The translations under genes were made by a program, and so were the position numbers. Shown here piece by piece: positions 1 through 7,900 of a stretch of DNA of 10,860 nt. The DNA is from JADGOV01 sp040002735. Its GTDB lineage: Bacteria; Actinomycetota; Actinomycetes; JADGOV01. Numbering within the stretch: position 1 is the first letter of the stretch; every line of letters starts with the position of its first letter. Below the pieces are notes generated by a model. The model was not told where the DNA came from, did no database searches, and worked only from the letters and a program-made list of their open reading frames with translations. The DNA lies in the NCBI GenBank assembly GCA_040002735.1, contig JBDUDX010000118.1:1-10860 (forward strand). Direction: 5' to 3'.

Positions 1-885
1 CCGTTGGGATCTGCTTGGTACGTAGTGCTTTTCCAGCGCGGGGTCGGTGCCCCAGTGCATGACGGCGTGGAAGTCCAGGTTGACCGCGTCGCCGGTGGCC
101 AGCCCGGTTGTGCGGGTGGCCTTGTCCAGGGCGGTCAGGAACGCGGCCTGCTTGGAGTGCTGAAGTCGGTAGGAGTAGCTGGTCAGGGCGGCGGTCTTGG
201 GTAGCGCGGTCAGGCCCGCGAACAGCGCGGCGCCGGGGTCGGCGGCGAGGTCCTCGACGTGGCTGACCCGGCGGGTCGCGGTGAGCTTCAGGGCCAGCAG
301 GCTGAGCACGTAGTTGATGGCTCCGATGACCTGGGTCCCGGGGTAGCCGGCCGCGGTGACCAGCGCGGGCAGGTCCAGGGCGAGCAGGTCCGGGATGGTC
401 AGCAACAGGCCGGCCATGTTGGTCACCGACCGGGCCGGGAGCTGGGAGACGTCCAGGAGCTCGGCGCGGGGCAGCACCTCCCGTCGGGGTCCACCGCGGA
501 CGGTGTCCGGGCGGCGCCACAGCCGCGGCAGTCCGTGCTCGGCGATCACCTCGGCGATCCCGGTCCGGTTCAGCGTGAGGCCCTCGGCGGTGAGCCCGGC
601 GGCGATCTCATCGATGGAGTGCCCGTCGGTACGGAGTTCGATGATCCGGCTCCGGGCGGCGTCCTTACCCGGTGCGCTCTTGGGCCCTGGGGTGGCGGTG
701 AGGAAGAACTCCTGGGCGCCGCCCCGGAAGTCCCGGACCGCGGAGTTCAGCGCCGCCGTGGTGTAGCCGAACCGCTGCGCGACCACCGCCGCGGGCTCGC
801 CGTCGCGCAGGTAAGCCCGCAGTGCCTCATACCGGCGCTGGGTCGCACCGGTCGGGGCCGTGAAGAACTCGCCTCCCGGCCGCAC
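1..885 (-). CDS. DDE-type transposase, N-terminal part (runs off the left edge)
   Basis: The minus-strand frame is open from a TGA at 928-930 to the window edge and gives 295 residues from a GTG at 883-885, beginning V-R-P-G-G-E-F-F. No stop is reached, so the C-terminus lies outside. Residues about 19-53 form a helix-turn-helix (AAVVAQRFGYTTAALNSAVR), and about 75-125 look like a second one, both suited to binding element ends. Near the edge, residues 270-295 contain L-D-F-H-A-V followed by EKHYVPSRSQR. I recognise this pattern from a common actinobacterial transposase group in which the D of 'LDFH' probably supplies the first catalytic acidic residue. The remaining catalytic residues would be outside the window. 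The IS family cannot be assigned from this part. No clear Shine-Dalgarno site precedes the GTG, so the start is tentative; rare ATT codons lie upstream at 901 and 922. The frame has no internal stop or frameshift here. Confidence 0.8.
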   Translation of the reverse strand, partial: MRPGGEFFTAPTGATQRRYEALRAYLRDGEPAAVVAQRFGYTTAALNSAVRDFRGGAQEFFLTATPGPKSAPGKDAARSRIIELRTDGHSIDEIAAGLTAEGLTLNRTGIAEVIAEHGLPRLWRRPDTVRGGPRREVLPRAELLDVSQLPARSVTNMAGLLLTIPDLLALDLPALVTAAGYPGTQVIGAINYVLSLLALKLTATRRVSHVEDLAADPGAALFAGLTALPKTAALTSYSYRLQHSKQAAFLTALDKATRTTGLATGDAVNLDFHAVMHWGTDPALEKHYVPSRSQR

Positions 886-930
886 CGGAGACTGAGGGCT
901 AATCGCTGACTGGTCGATGCAAATAGTTCA
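1..930 (-). mobile_element. Insertion sequence, one end only
   Basis: The transposase reading frame implies an insertion sequence whose 5' end lies somewhere between about 890 and 1120 and whose other end is to the left of the window. I could not identify a terminal inverted repeat or target duplication, because the partner end is not visible. The right boundary given is simply the stop codon upstream of the transposase frame. The element sits next to a 5'-truncated gene, which fits insertion or an element-mediated adjacent deletion. Confidence 0.5.
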
Positions 931-1124
931 GCGTGTTCCGAGCAGCGGGGCAAGGCGCCACGCCGACGCTTGGAACTACATGCCGGTCATTTATGGGATT
1001 CGGACTTCATGTGCCCCGATTAGCATCCTTCCGTAGACACGGCAAGAATCTGACTTCGGGCGACTGATCAGCGCATTGGGCCCACTAACCCGAGTGGGCG
1101 CCCCATGCCGGACGACCAAACACC
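886..1124. other. Intergenic stretch between transposase and acyltransferase remnant
   Basis: These 239 bp are visibly richer in A and T than the flanking genes (for example 975-1050). I find no reading frame that resembles a protein in either direction and no convincing -35/-10 pair. The stretch probably holds the end of the insertion sequence plus leftover flanking DNA. The only structure I can point to is a short hairpin at 1080-1099, listed separately. Translations in the three plus frames do not look like the missing N-terminal part of the acyltransferase. Confidence 0.5.
1080..1099. repeat. Perfect 7-bp inverted repeat with 6-nt loop
   Basis: GCCCACT at 1080-1086 pairs with AGTGGGC at 1093-1099 around the loop AACCCG. 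No T-tract follows on either strand, so it is not a typical intrinsic terminator. It could be part of the insertion-sequence end or a chance palindrome in GC-rich DNA. Confidence 0.35.
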
Positions 1125-2464
1125 ATGCCTACAAGGGAAACGAGCTGCCGCCGCTGCCGCCGCGGCTCGCGGATAGGGGTCAACACCCCGGCGCGAAAAT
1201 CGGCGTTAGGCACGGCGTTGGTACTGGCGGGTGGCGCGACGGGCTCTCGATGGGGAGCGCGGCGGGTATTGGACACCCGGCCGATGCGCTGGTTCGGTGA
1301 CATCTCGTACTCGCTTTACCTCTGGCACTGGCCGTTCCTGTTGCTGCCCGAGTCCTATCTGGCCCGGAAACTCACACTGGTCGAGTGTGGTGTCGCCACA
1401 GGAGCGGCAACGGTAGCCGCATGGCTGAGTTACCGCTACGTCGAAATCCCGGTACGTCGGTCGGGGCTACTCGCTGCGCGGCGCGCCCGGTCACTACTGC
1501 TGTGGCCCGCGGCCGTAACGGTCGTATGGGTCGCGGTCCTCGTGGGCGGCATGCAATTGGGTTCGCCACCAGGTGCGACGACGGCCGTAGGCAACTCCGC
1601 CCTACGCGGAGGCGACGCAGCAGTCGGGGCGGTTGGTGACGCCGTCCGGCGGGTTCGGGCACACGAGCGACTGCCGGATGTCCTGCGGCCAAGCTTGTCC
1701 AAGCTGGACGCGGACGTCTCCCGCCTACCCGCGGGGTGCGGCGTCGAACGAGACGACCCGGCAGTGTCGACGTGCGTACTCGGCGACCCGGCCGCCGCCC
1801 GAACAATGGTGCTCTTCGGAGACTCGCACGTCATCATGTGGCGGCAGCCGCTGGAAGAGTTCGCCAAGGCCCGCGGCTGGCGGATCGTTGCAGTGCAGAA
1901 AGCCAGCTGCTTCCCCCTGGATACCACGCTGTGGCGCAGCGACACAGGCCGTCCCTACACGGAGTGCGACACCTGGCGCACTCGGGCGTACCGAAAGATT
2001 GCCAGCCTCAAGCCGGAACAGATCATCATTAGTGGCCGCCTACCCCCCACCATGACGGACCCGCCACCGGTCACCCGGCCGGCGACGAGGTCGGCCGGCA
2101 GCTCTTCACCGACGGCGTGGCCAGCACGCTCAGCACCCTTCGCAAGGTCACCCGCCGGATCACCGTCATCGGAGGCACGCCGAATTTGCCCAAGCCGGCC
2201 GGGGACTGTCTGGGCACCCGGCGGGCGACAATGGCGACCTGCGTAGGCCCCGCCGGGACGCTGCTTCAGCAACGCAATGAAGTCTGGCGACGCGCTGCTG
2301 AGCGCATCGGAGCGCACTTCGTCGACCCGCTGCCGTGGTTATGTGCTGACAACCTCTGCCCGATGGTGGTACGGGGCGTCATCGTTTACCGGGACAGCAA
2401 CCACATCACCCAAACATTCGCCGAGACCCTGCGATTCGAGTTGGCCAAAGCAATCAGCCTCTAA
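1125..2464 (+). pseudogene. Membrane O-acyltransferase/SGNH-hydrolase fusion, 5'-truncated and frameshifted
   Basis: This is the C-terminal part of an acyltransferase-3 (OafA/YrhL-like) protein with an extracytoplasmic SGNH domain, a family that O-acylates cell-surface polysaccharides. Counting from the ATG at 1125, residues about 27-112 match the end of the membrane domain (GGATGSRWGARRVLDTRPMR, then ISYSLYLWHWP). Further hydrophobic helices lie at about 86-100 and 123-145. Residues 232-235 are G-D-S-H, with the nucleophile serine of SGNH block I. This frame loses similarity after about residue 313. The rest continues in the -1 frame up to TAA at 2462-2464 and includes the block V D-S-N-H at 2393-2404. 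Rejoined, it would be about 446 residues; full-length members are usually 650-700, so roughly the first 200-250, including most transmembrane helices, are missing. An in-frame TAA at 1086-1088 blocks upstream extension, and the ATG is probably not the ancestral start. Codon use is less G/C-biased than in the rec genes, which suggests a different history. Confidence 0.8.
2033..2066 (+). other. Frameshift interval in the acyltransferase/SGNH remnant
   Basis: The first frame reads sensibly through I-I-S-G-R-L-P-P-T-M-T-D-P. From about 2063 the sensible reading moves to the -1 frame (A-T-G-H-P-A-G-D-E-V-G-R-Q-L-F). The -1 frame has a TAG at 2030-2032, so the shift must lie after it. A run of six C at 2043-2048 is the most likely place for a one-base loss, or for a sequencing error. 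Slippage during expression is possible but is not supported by a classic slippery heptamer. Confidence 0.7.
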
Positions 2465-3084
2465 GGAGTCGGCCCCGTACTGGTCAGGAAGTCCTCGATC
2501 GCCGCCAGGTGGGCCCGGGTCAACCCGTGTCGCGGATCCGGTGCCACCAGGAGGCTCACCGTCTGCGCCCGCATCCAGGCTCGGACCTCGGGTTCGGTGG
2601 CCAGGTCATCGTCGGTCCAGACGATCGGCCGCTGCGGATGGGCGGTGTGCAACCGACGTACGACGTCGAACTTCCACCAGCGCCCGGTGAGCGGATCTTC
2701 GGCATCGGCGCCGGCGACGTCGGCGTGGCTGCCCGCCGCTCCCTGGGCGACTGTTGGGACGATCCGGGATGGTGGGGAGCCGGCCACCGGCAGCTGCGGC
2801 ATCCCGAGCAGGGCGGCCAGCTCATCGTTCGCGTCGTGCCCCCACGTCGTGAGCCAGGTCACCTCCACCCGTCCATCGGCTCGCCAGGCCGTGATCTGGG
2901 CTACCACATCCGGCGCCCAGGAGATCGGCCACGCCCGGGTTCGGCCGTCCGTACGCGCCACCCCACGCTGCCAACGCGGCCAGATGAAGGGATCCGGCTG
3001 GAGCGCCACCACGTTGAGGACGCCGTCCACGTCGAGCAGCCACAGCGGCACCGCATCGCCGCCGACCGGCTGGTCCCCGGTCAC
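2461..3084 (-). CDS. HAD-superfamily protein, fourth cistron of the recCBD operon
   Basis: This 207-residue protein begins at a GTG inside the 4-base GTGA overlap with the recD stop. Another in-frame GTG at 3049-3051, preceded by GGCGGC, would give 196 residues starting V-P-L-W-L-L-D-V-D-G-V-L-N and is also credible. HAD signatures are visible: motif I D18-V-D20-G-V-L-N, motif II threonine in T-W-L-T-T-W (about 76-81), a candidate motif III lysine K138 in W-W-K-F-D, and motif IV W-T-D-D-D at 156-160. The layout recalls the small actinobacterial 'HAD domain-containing' proteins related to the HAD domain found with RNA-repair proteins (Pfam HAD_SAK type), which I recall by pattern only. Catalytic residues look complete, so phosphatase or phosphotransferase activity is plausible; the substrate is unknown. 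There is no signal peptide or membrane segment, so it is probably cytoplasmic. Its position implies co-expression with RecBCD, but a role in DNA-end processing is inference. The frame also extends upstream through recD, which I treat as shadow. Confidence 0.8.
   Translation of the reverse strand: MTGDQPVGGDAVPLWLLDVDGVLNVVALQPDPFIWPRWQRGVARTDGRTRAWPISWAPDVVAQITAWRADGRVEVTWLTTWGHDANDELAALLGMPQLPVAGSPPSRIVPTVAQGAAGSHADVAGADAEDPLTGRWWKFDVVRRLHTAHPQRPIVWTDDDLATEPEVRAWMRAQTVSLLVAPDPRHGLTRAHLAAIEDFLTSTGPTP
3081..3084 (-). other. GTGA stop/start overlap, recD to HAD gene
   Basis: On the minus strand the recD TGA (3083-3081) shares bases with the GTG start (3084-3082) of the HAD gene. A weak GGTGGG lies just upstream, inside recD. 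The arrangement favours reinitiation by ribosomes finishing recD. The alternative start at 3051 would weaken this reading. Confidence 0.7.
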
Positions 3085-4964
3085 GGCGCCCACCGCCGGC
3101 GCAGGCCGCTCGCCCGCACGATCGGCCGCTCGACCGCGGTTCGGACCGCGTCTTCGGTACCCAGCACCCGAACATGCTCGGTGGCCCGGGTGATCGCGGT
3201 GTAGAACAACTCCCGAGTCAGCAGCGGGGACTCTGCCGGTGGTAGCACAACAGACACCCGCGCGAACTGGCTGCCCTGGCTCCGGTGCACGGTCATGGCG
3301 TGCACCGTTTGAACCCCGGACAGTCGGCTCGGGAAGAGCAACAGCCGCGCCCCATTGCGCCCGAACGCGACCTGGACACCATCCGCACCGTTCACCACCA
3401 CCCCGGTGTCGCCGTTGTACAGCTTCAGCTCGTAGTCGTTGGCCGTCACCAGCAGGGGGCGGCCCGCGTACCACAGCCCTTCCGCGGCGTACCCGTCGAT
3501 AGCCGCGGACAGCCAGCGTTCCACGTCGGCGGTCCAGCGCCCCACCCCGTACGGCCCATGCCGGTGTGCGCAGAGCAACCGGTGACCATCGAGCAGGTCG
3601 AGAGCCGCCCCGGCGTCCCCGGCCCGGGCGGCAGCGGTGAGCGCCCGGCCGGCGGTCACCACGTCCGTACGCAACTGCTCCACGTCCGATGGCGCACTCA
3701 GCCCGTCGGTCTCGACGAAGGACACCTCCGGCGCGCCGCTGCGCAGCAGGTCGATCGCCGCGCCAGCGTCCCCGCGTTGCACCGCCGCAGCCAGCGCGCT
3801 GATCGCACCACCGAACCGGAAGTTGCGGGTCAGCCGCACCACACCACGCGCCAGGTCCGGTCCGGCATCGGATGCCAGGTCGCCCAGGACCTCCGACGGC
3901 AGCCGCTCGACTCGGGACTCTGCAGGAAGCGCCGGCCGGGCCACCAGGTCACCGAGTACCGCGCCAGCTTCCACCGAGGCGAGTTGGTCGGGGTCGCCGA
4001 CCAGGATCAGCCGGGCGTCCGGTCGCACCGCTTCCAGCAGCCGTGACATCAGCGTGAGGGAGACCATCGACGTCTCATCCACGACCACCACGTCGTAGGG
4101 CAGCCGGTTGTTCCGGTCGTGCGCGAAGCGGCTGCGAGAACGGGGGTTGAAACCCAGCAACCGGTGCAGGGTCGACGCCGAAAGGTGCCCCAGCCGATGC
4201 TGATCGGCCGCGTGCAGCCCGGTCGCGGCTGCCTGTACGGCTTCCTGCAGGCGAGCGGCCGCCTTCCCGGTCGGCGCGGCGAGCGCCACCCGCAGCGGTG
4301 TCCCGGGCTGGTCGCGGAGCAACGCCAGTACCCGGGCCACGGTCGTCGTCTTTCCGGTTCCCGGCCCCCCCGCCAGCACCGTCACCCAGCCCAGCGCGCA
4401 CACCGCTGCGGCGAGGCGCTGGCGATCGGGTCCGGCATCGGGAAACAGCCGTCGCAAGGCAGCGTCCAGCCGAACCGCGTCAATCGGCGGTCCCGGCTGG
4501 GCAGGGCGAGTGTCCAACTCGTACCGGACCAGTTCTTCCTGACGCCAGTACCGGTCCAGGTAGAGCAGCCCGTCGACCAGCCGCAGCGGCCGCCAAGGGT
4601 CGCCCTCGACACCGACCGCCACCAGCGGGCTGGCGACACAGGCGGCCAGCCACTCCGATGACTCGGGCCACGGCAATTCGGCCAACTCAGCCGCATCCGC
4701 GTCATCGACGGTGACCGTGTGCCGCACCTGGCCCAGGTCGAGGCAGACCGAGCCGAGCCGCGCGCCGCGTACAGCCAGGGCGGCGGCGAGGTGCACGCGC
4801 TCGTCGGCCTCGCCGCCGAGCCGGCCGAGGCGGCCCGCGACGTGCACATCGGCGGCGGCGAGCACCCCGGCCACGTTGAACGCCCGCAGCAGGCCGGACG
4901 CACCGCGCGCCAGCCGGACGTCGTAGGGGTCCGCCGGCTCAAGGCCCGCGACGGCGAGGCTCAT
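3081..4964 (-). CDS. recD: Exodeoxyribonuclease V alpha subunit, RecD helicase
   Basis: RecD is the 5'-to-3' superfamily 1B helicase of RecBCD and drives unwinding of the 5'-ended strand at double-strand breaks. The 627-residue length is close to E. coli RecD (608), and there is no long RecD2-type N-terminal extension. All motifs are present: Walker A G-G-P-G-T-G-K-T-T-T at 199-208, motif Ia A-P-T-G-K-A-A at 230-236, Walker B V-V-V-D-E-T-S-M at 293-300, motif III G-D-P-D-Q-L-A-S-V at 323-331, motif IV R-L-T-R-N-F-R-F at 377-384, motif V T-V-H-R-S-Q-G-S at 558-565, and motif VI Y-T-A-I-T-R-A-T-E-H at 588-597. The first about 175 residues are the less conserved RecB-interacting domain. I chose the ATG that overlaps the recB stop; the frame is open to 5144, but the extra N-terminus is low-complexity, arginine-rich shadow of recB. 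Nothing suggests inactivation. Confidence 0.96.
   Translation of the reverse strand: MSLAVAGLEPADPYDVRLARGASGLLRAFNVAGVLAAADVHVAGRLGRLGGEADERVHLAAALAVRGARLGSVCLDLGQVRHTVTVDDADAAELAELPWPESSEWLAACVASPLVAVGVEGDPWRPLRLVDGLLYLDRYWRQEELVRYELDTRPAQPGPPIDAVRLDAALRRLFPDAGPDRQRLAAAVCALGWVTVLAGGPGTGKTTTVARVLALLRDQPGTPLRVALAAPTGKAAARLQEAVQAAATGLHAADQHRLGHLSASTLHRLLGFNPRSRSRFAHDRNNRLPYDVVVVDETSMVSLTLMSRLLEAVRPDARLILVGDPDQLASVEAGAVLGDLVARPALPAESRVERLPSEVLGDLASDAGPDLARGVVRLTRNFRFGGAISALAAAVQRGDAGAAIDLLRSGAPEVSFVETDGLSAPSDVEQLRTDVVTAGRALTAAARAGDAGAALDLLDGHRLLCAHRHGPYGVGRWTADVERWLSAAIDGYAAEGLWYAGRPLLVTANDYELKLYNGDTGVVVNGADGVQVAFGRNGARLLLFPSRLSGVQTVHAMTVHRSQGSQFARVSVVLPPAESPLLTRELFYTAITRATEHVRVLGTEDAVRTAVERPIVRASGLRRRWAP
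4961..4964 (-). other. ATGA stop/start overlap, recB to recD
   Basis: The recB TGA and the recD ATG share this 4-base ATGA on the minus strand. A short GGGG about six bases upstream could act as a weak ribosome binding site. The overlap supports coupled translation, which would help keep the RecB and RecD subunits at matched amounts. Confidence 0.8.
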
Positions 4965-7900
4965 CGCGTACCCCGATCCAGCAACTCGGACAGGCGCTCG
5001 ACCAGGCCCGCCGGGAAAGGCCAACCGAAAACGCCGCAGGGCGAGCCGCCCACGATGGGCGTCTCGGCGCCGCACATGCCGCGCACGTAGAGGTACAGCA
5101 CGCCGCCGAGATGACGTGACGGGACGTATCCCGGCTGCCGCCAACGCAGGAACCGGTGCAGCGCCACGGCGTACAGCAGCGCCTGCAGGGGGTAGTGGGC
5201 CCGCAGCATAGCCTCGGTGAGCGCCGCCGGGCGATAGTGCCAGGCGGTCAGCGGCGCCGTTCCGCCCGGCCCGTCGTCGCCGAGCCAGTTGGTCTTGTAA
5301 TCCACGATGACGTAGCGAGGCGCCCCGTCCTCGCCGCGGAGCCTGAGCACCGCGTCGACGCTCCCGCTGAGGTAGCCACGGAGTTGCTGCCCGCCCAACG
5401 CGGGTGATCCGAGCAGTTCGGGGTACCGGGCCAGCGGATCGGACGGGGACAGGTGGCGCCGCAACAGATCGGCGACCGCAGCCAGCCCGGTCTGCCCGGT
5501 GGGGTCGTCACCCCCGACGAGCGGCAGCTCGAAGTCGAGTTCGGCGAGCCGGTCCGACCGCGGTATGTCGCGCAGGCGCCGGCCATCGGCGAGCGGGCCG
5601 AGCGGCGCCTCCAGCACCGGCAGCAGGCCGGCGGCCAATGCCGCGGCGTCCAGACCCGTGACCCGGCGACCGGCGACCACCTCCGCACATCGGTCCAGCA
5701 ACTCGCCAGGCAGGTCGGGCGCCGACGGGTCGACCGTCTCCAGCACGGTGTGCACCGCCGTACCGAACGCCGTCCCCGCGGGCAGGCCCGCCATCGGGGA
5801 CGGCACCGCCCGAAGGACCGATTCGTCCGCGCCGCCGGCTGCCACCACGGACGCCGGAAGCGGCTGCTCGTCCGCTAGCTCGGCCACTTCCGGCTCGCTT
5901 CCCACCCCGCCGGCCTCATGGATGACGGCGGTGAGTGCGGAGTACGAGGTACGCCGCCACGCCGTGTCAAGGCGTCGGGAGAATCTCGCGGCCTGGAGGC
6001 TGGCCGGCGGCCCCTCAGGCGGATCCCACCGGCCTTGCGTCGACGTCCCGCTCGACTCGACGGCGATCGCTGCGCCGGCGCGCGCAGCCAGATCGCCGAG
6101 CATCCGTACTGCCTCGTCGTCACCGGGTATTCCGGCTCGCGCCGGCACCTGCCCGTCGAGGTGGCGCGCACCGAAGAGTAGGCGGTGCGTCGCGGACTCG
6201 CTGGTGTTGTTCGACGCCGCCCACCACGTGATCACCTGGCTCTGCGCCCGGGTCATCGCGACGTAGAGCAACCGGAGTTCCTCGCCGCACTCTTCGGCTT
6301 GGTGGCGAGCGCGTCGCTTGACATAGCCCGGTCCGGCGCTGCCCCCGACGTCGAGGATCCGGGTGCCGTCCTGGTCGTGGCACTGCAGCGGGTCCGGGGC
6401 GGAGGGCACGTACCGGTCCCAGCCGAAGGGCACGTAGACGATGGGAAACTCCAGGCCCTTACTGCGGTGCACGGTGACGACCTGGACGGCTTCGGCGTCG
6501 GATTCCAATCGTCGGCTGCGCGCTTCGGAGGTGTCCCCGGGGGCGTCGGTGATGCGGCGTTGCAACCATTCGGCGAGCGCCGTGAGACCTAGATGCTCCG
6601 CGGTCGCCGCGGCATGCAGGATCTGGCCGATGTGCCGCAGGTCGGTGAGCAGGCGTTCACCGCCCACTCCCGCCAGCAGGCGTTCCGGTAGTCGTTCGCT
6701 GCCGGTCATCGTCTCGGCGAGCGCGGCGACCCCCTGGGCCGAGAGCAGGTCGGCCCACTCGCGGACCCGGACTCCGAGTACGTCCAGCGCCGCGTCTCCT
6801 TCGGTGGCGAGCCGATCGGCGGTCCAACCGAGGAAGCAGGTGAGGGCCGCCGCCCGCACCCGGCCGGAGCGGTGCGGCTGCTCCAACGCCTGGAGCAGGA
6901 CCAGCCACTCCCGGGCGGCGTCGGTGGCGAAGACGCTGCTGGCGCCGGAGGAAACAGCGGGTACGCCGGCCCGTCCCAGCGCCGCCCGGATCAGCATGCC
7001 CTGCAGGTTGGTCCGCACCAGTACCGCGAGGTCCGCCGGCCGGACCGGTCGGCTGGCGCCATCGGTTCGCACTCGCGCCGGACTGGCAAGTAACCGCACC
7101 ACGTCCGCGGCGAGATCGTTGGCCACCCGCTCGCGTACCGGGTCGACCCGCGGTACGCCGCTCGATCCAGCTTCACGGCGGAGGATGCGCAGCCGCAACG
7201 GCGCGTTCTCCGGCGCATCCGCCAGCCGGCTACCGGTGTGCGCCGCGGTGACCGGATGAACCACGATGCGCTCGGAGCCCAAGGCCGCGCCCCCCATCAG
7301 CGCATCCAGCCCAGCCAGCAATCCGGCGTCGCTGCGCCAGTTCTGAGCCAGCGTTTGGTGCGTGCTGGCGGTGGCCGCGGCCTCCAGATAGCTGTAGACA
7401 TCGGCGCCGCGGAAGCCGTAGATGGCCTGCTTCGGGTCACCGATCAGCACGAGGGTGGTGCGGCCATGGAACGCCAGCCGAAGGATGTCCCACTGCACCG
7501 GGTCCGTGTCCTGGAACTCGTCCACCAGTACCACGTCGTACCGGGACCGGATCCGCTCAGCGGCCGCTGCGCCCCCGATGGGTTCGATTAACGCGTCCCG
7601 CAGCCGGGTGAGAAGGTCGTCGAAGTCGAGCAGTCGGCGCTGTCGTTTCCGCGCGTCGACCTCGGCGCGGACCGCCCGAGCGAGGCCGTACCGCTGCGCT
7701 GCCTCCGATCCGTCCAACGCATCGGCCGGTTCGAGCCTGGCCTGCCGATCCCGCATCGCCGACGCGGCGACGGAGAGCGCGCAGGTGTAGGACATCGCCG
7801 GCCGAACGGCGGCCGTCGCGCCGTACTTGCGGATATAGAGGTCATCGACGACCTCGGTGACCAGGTCGTCGATGTTCTCAGCGAACGTCGCATCCGGCTC

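Noticed and set aside
259..909. Plus-strand open frame of 216 codons over the left region
   Set aside because: It lies opposite the transposase frame and its translation is low-complexity (G, R, Q rich) without domain pattern. The minus-strand reading has clear helix-turn-helix and transposase motifs.
935..976. GTTCC (935-939) and GGAAC (972-976) as a possible insertion-sequence terminal repeat or hairpin
   Set aside because: It is only five bases long with a long loop and is expected by chance. The opposite end of the element is not available for comparison.
2668..2685. An E. coli-type Chi octamer (on the minus strand) inside the HAD gene
   Set aside because: The E. coli Chi sequence is not known to act in actinobacteria, and single matches of eight bases are expected by chance in GC-rich DNA.
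2509..3204. Plus-strand open frame of 231 codons opposite the HAD gene and the end of recD
   Set aside because: It is a GC-skew shadow. It has no recognisable motif, and the minus-strand reading has the HAD and RecD motifs.
3085..3474. N-terminal extension of the HAD frame into recD
   Set aside because: The extra 130 residues are Arg/Gly/Ala-rich and lie fully inside recD in another frame. The GTG in the GTGA overlap is a more natural start.
4965..5144. N-terminal extension of RecD by 60 residues into recB
   Set aside because: The extension is arginine-rich, overlaps the RecB C-terminus and lacks similarity to RecD. The ATGA overlap fits the pattern at the other junctions.
5499..6266. Long plus-strand open frames (for example 255 codons) opposite recB
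   Set aside because: They are serine/arginine/proline-rich shadows typical of high-GC genes; the RecB frame is continuous and motif-rich here.
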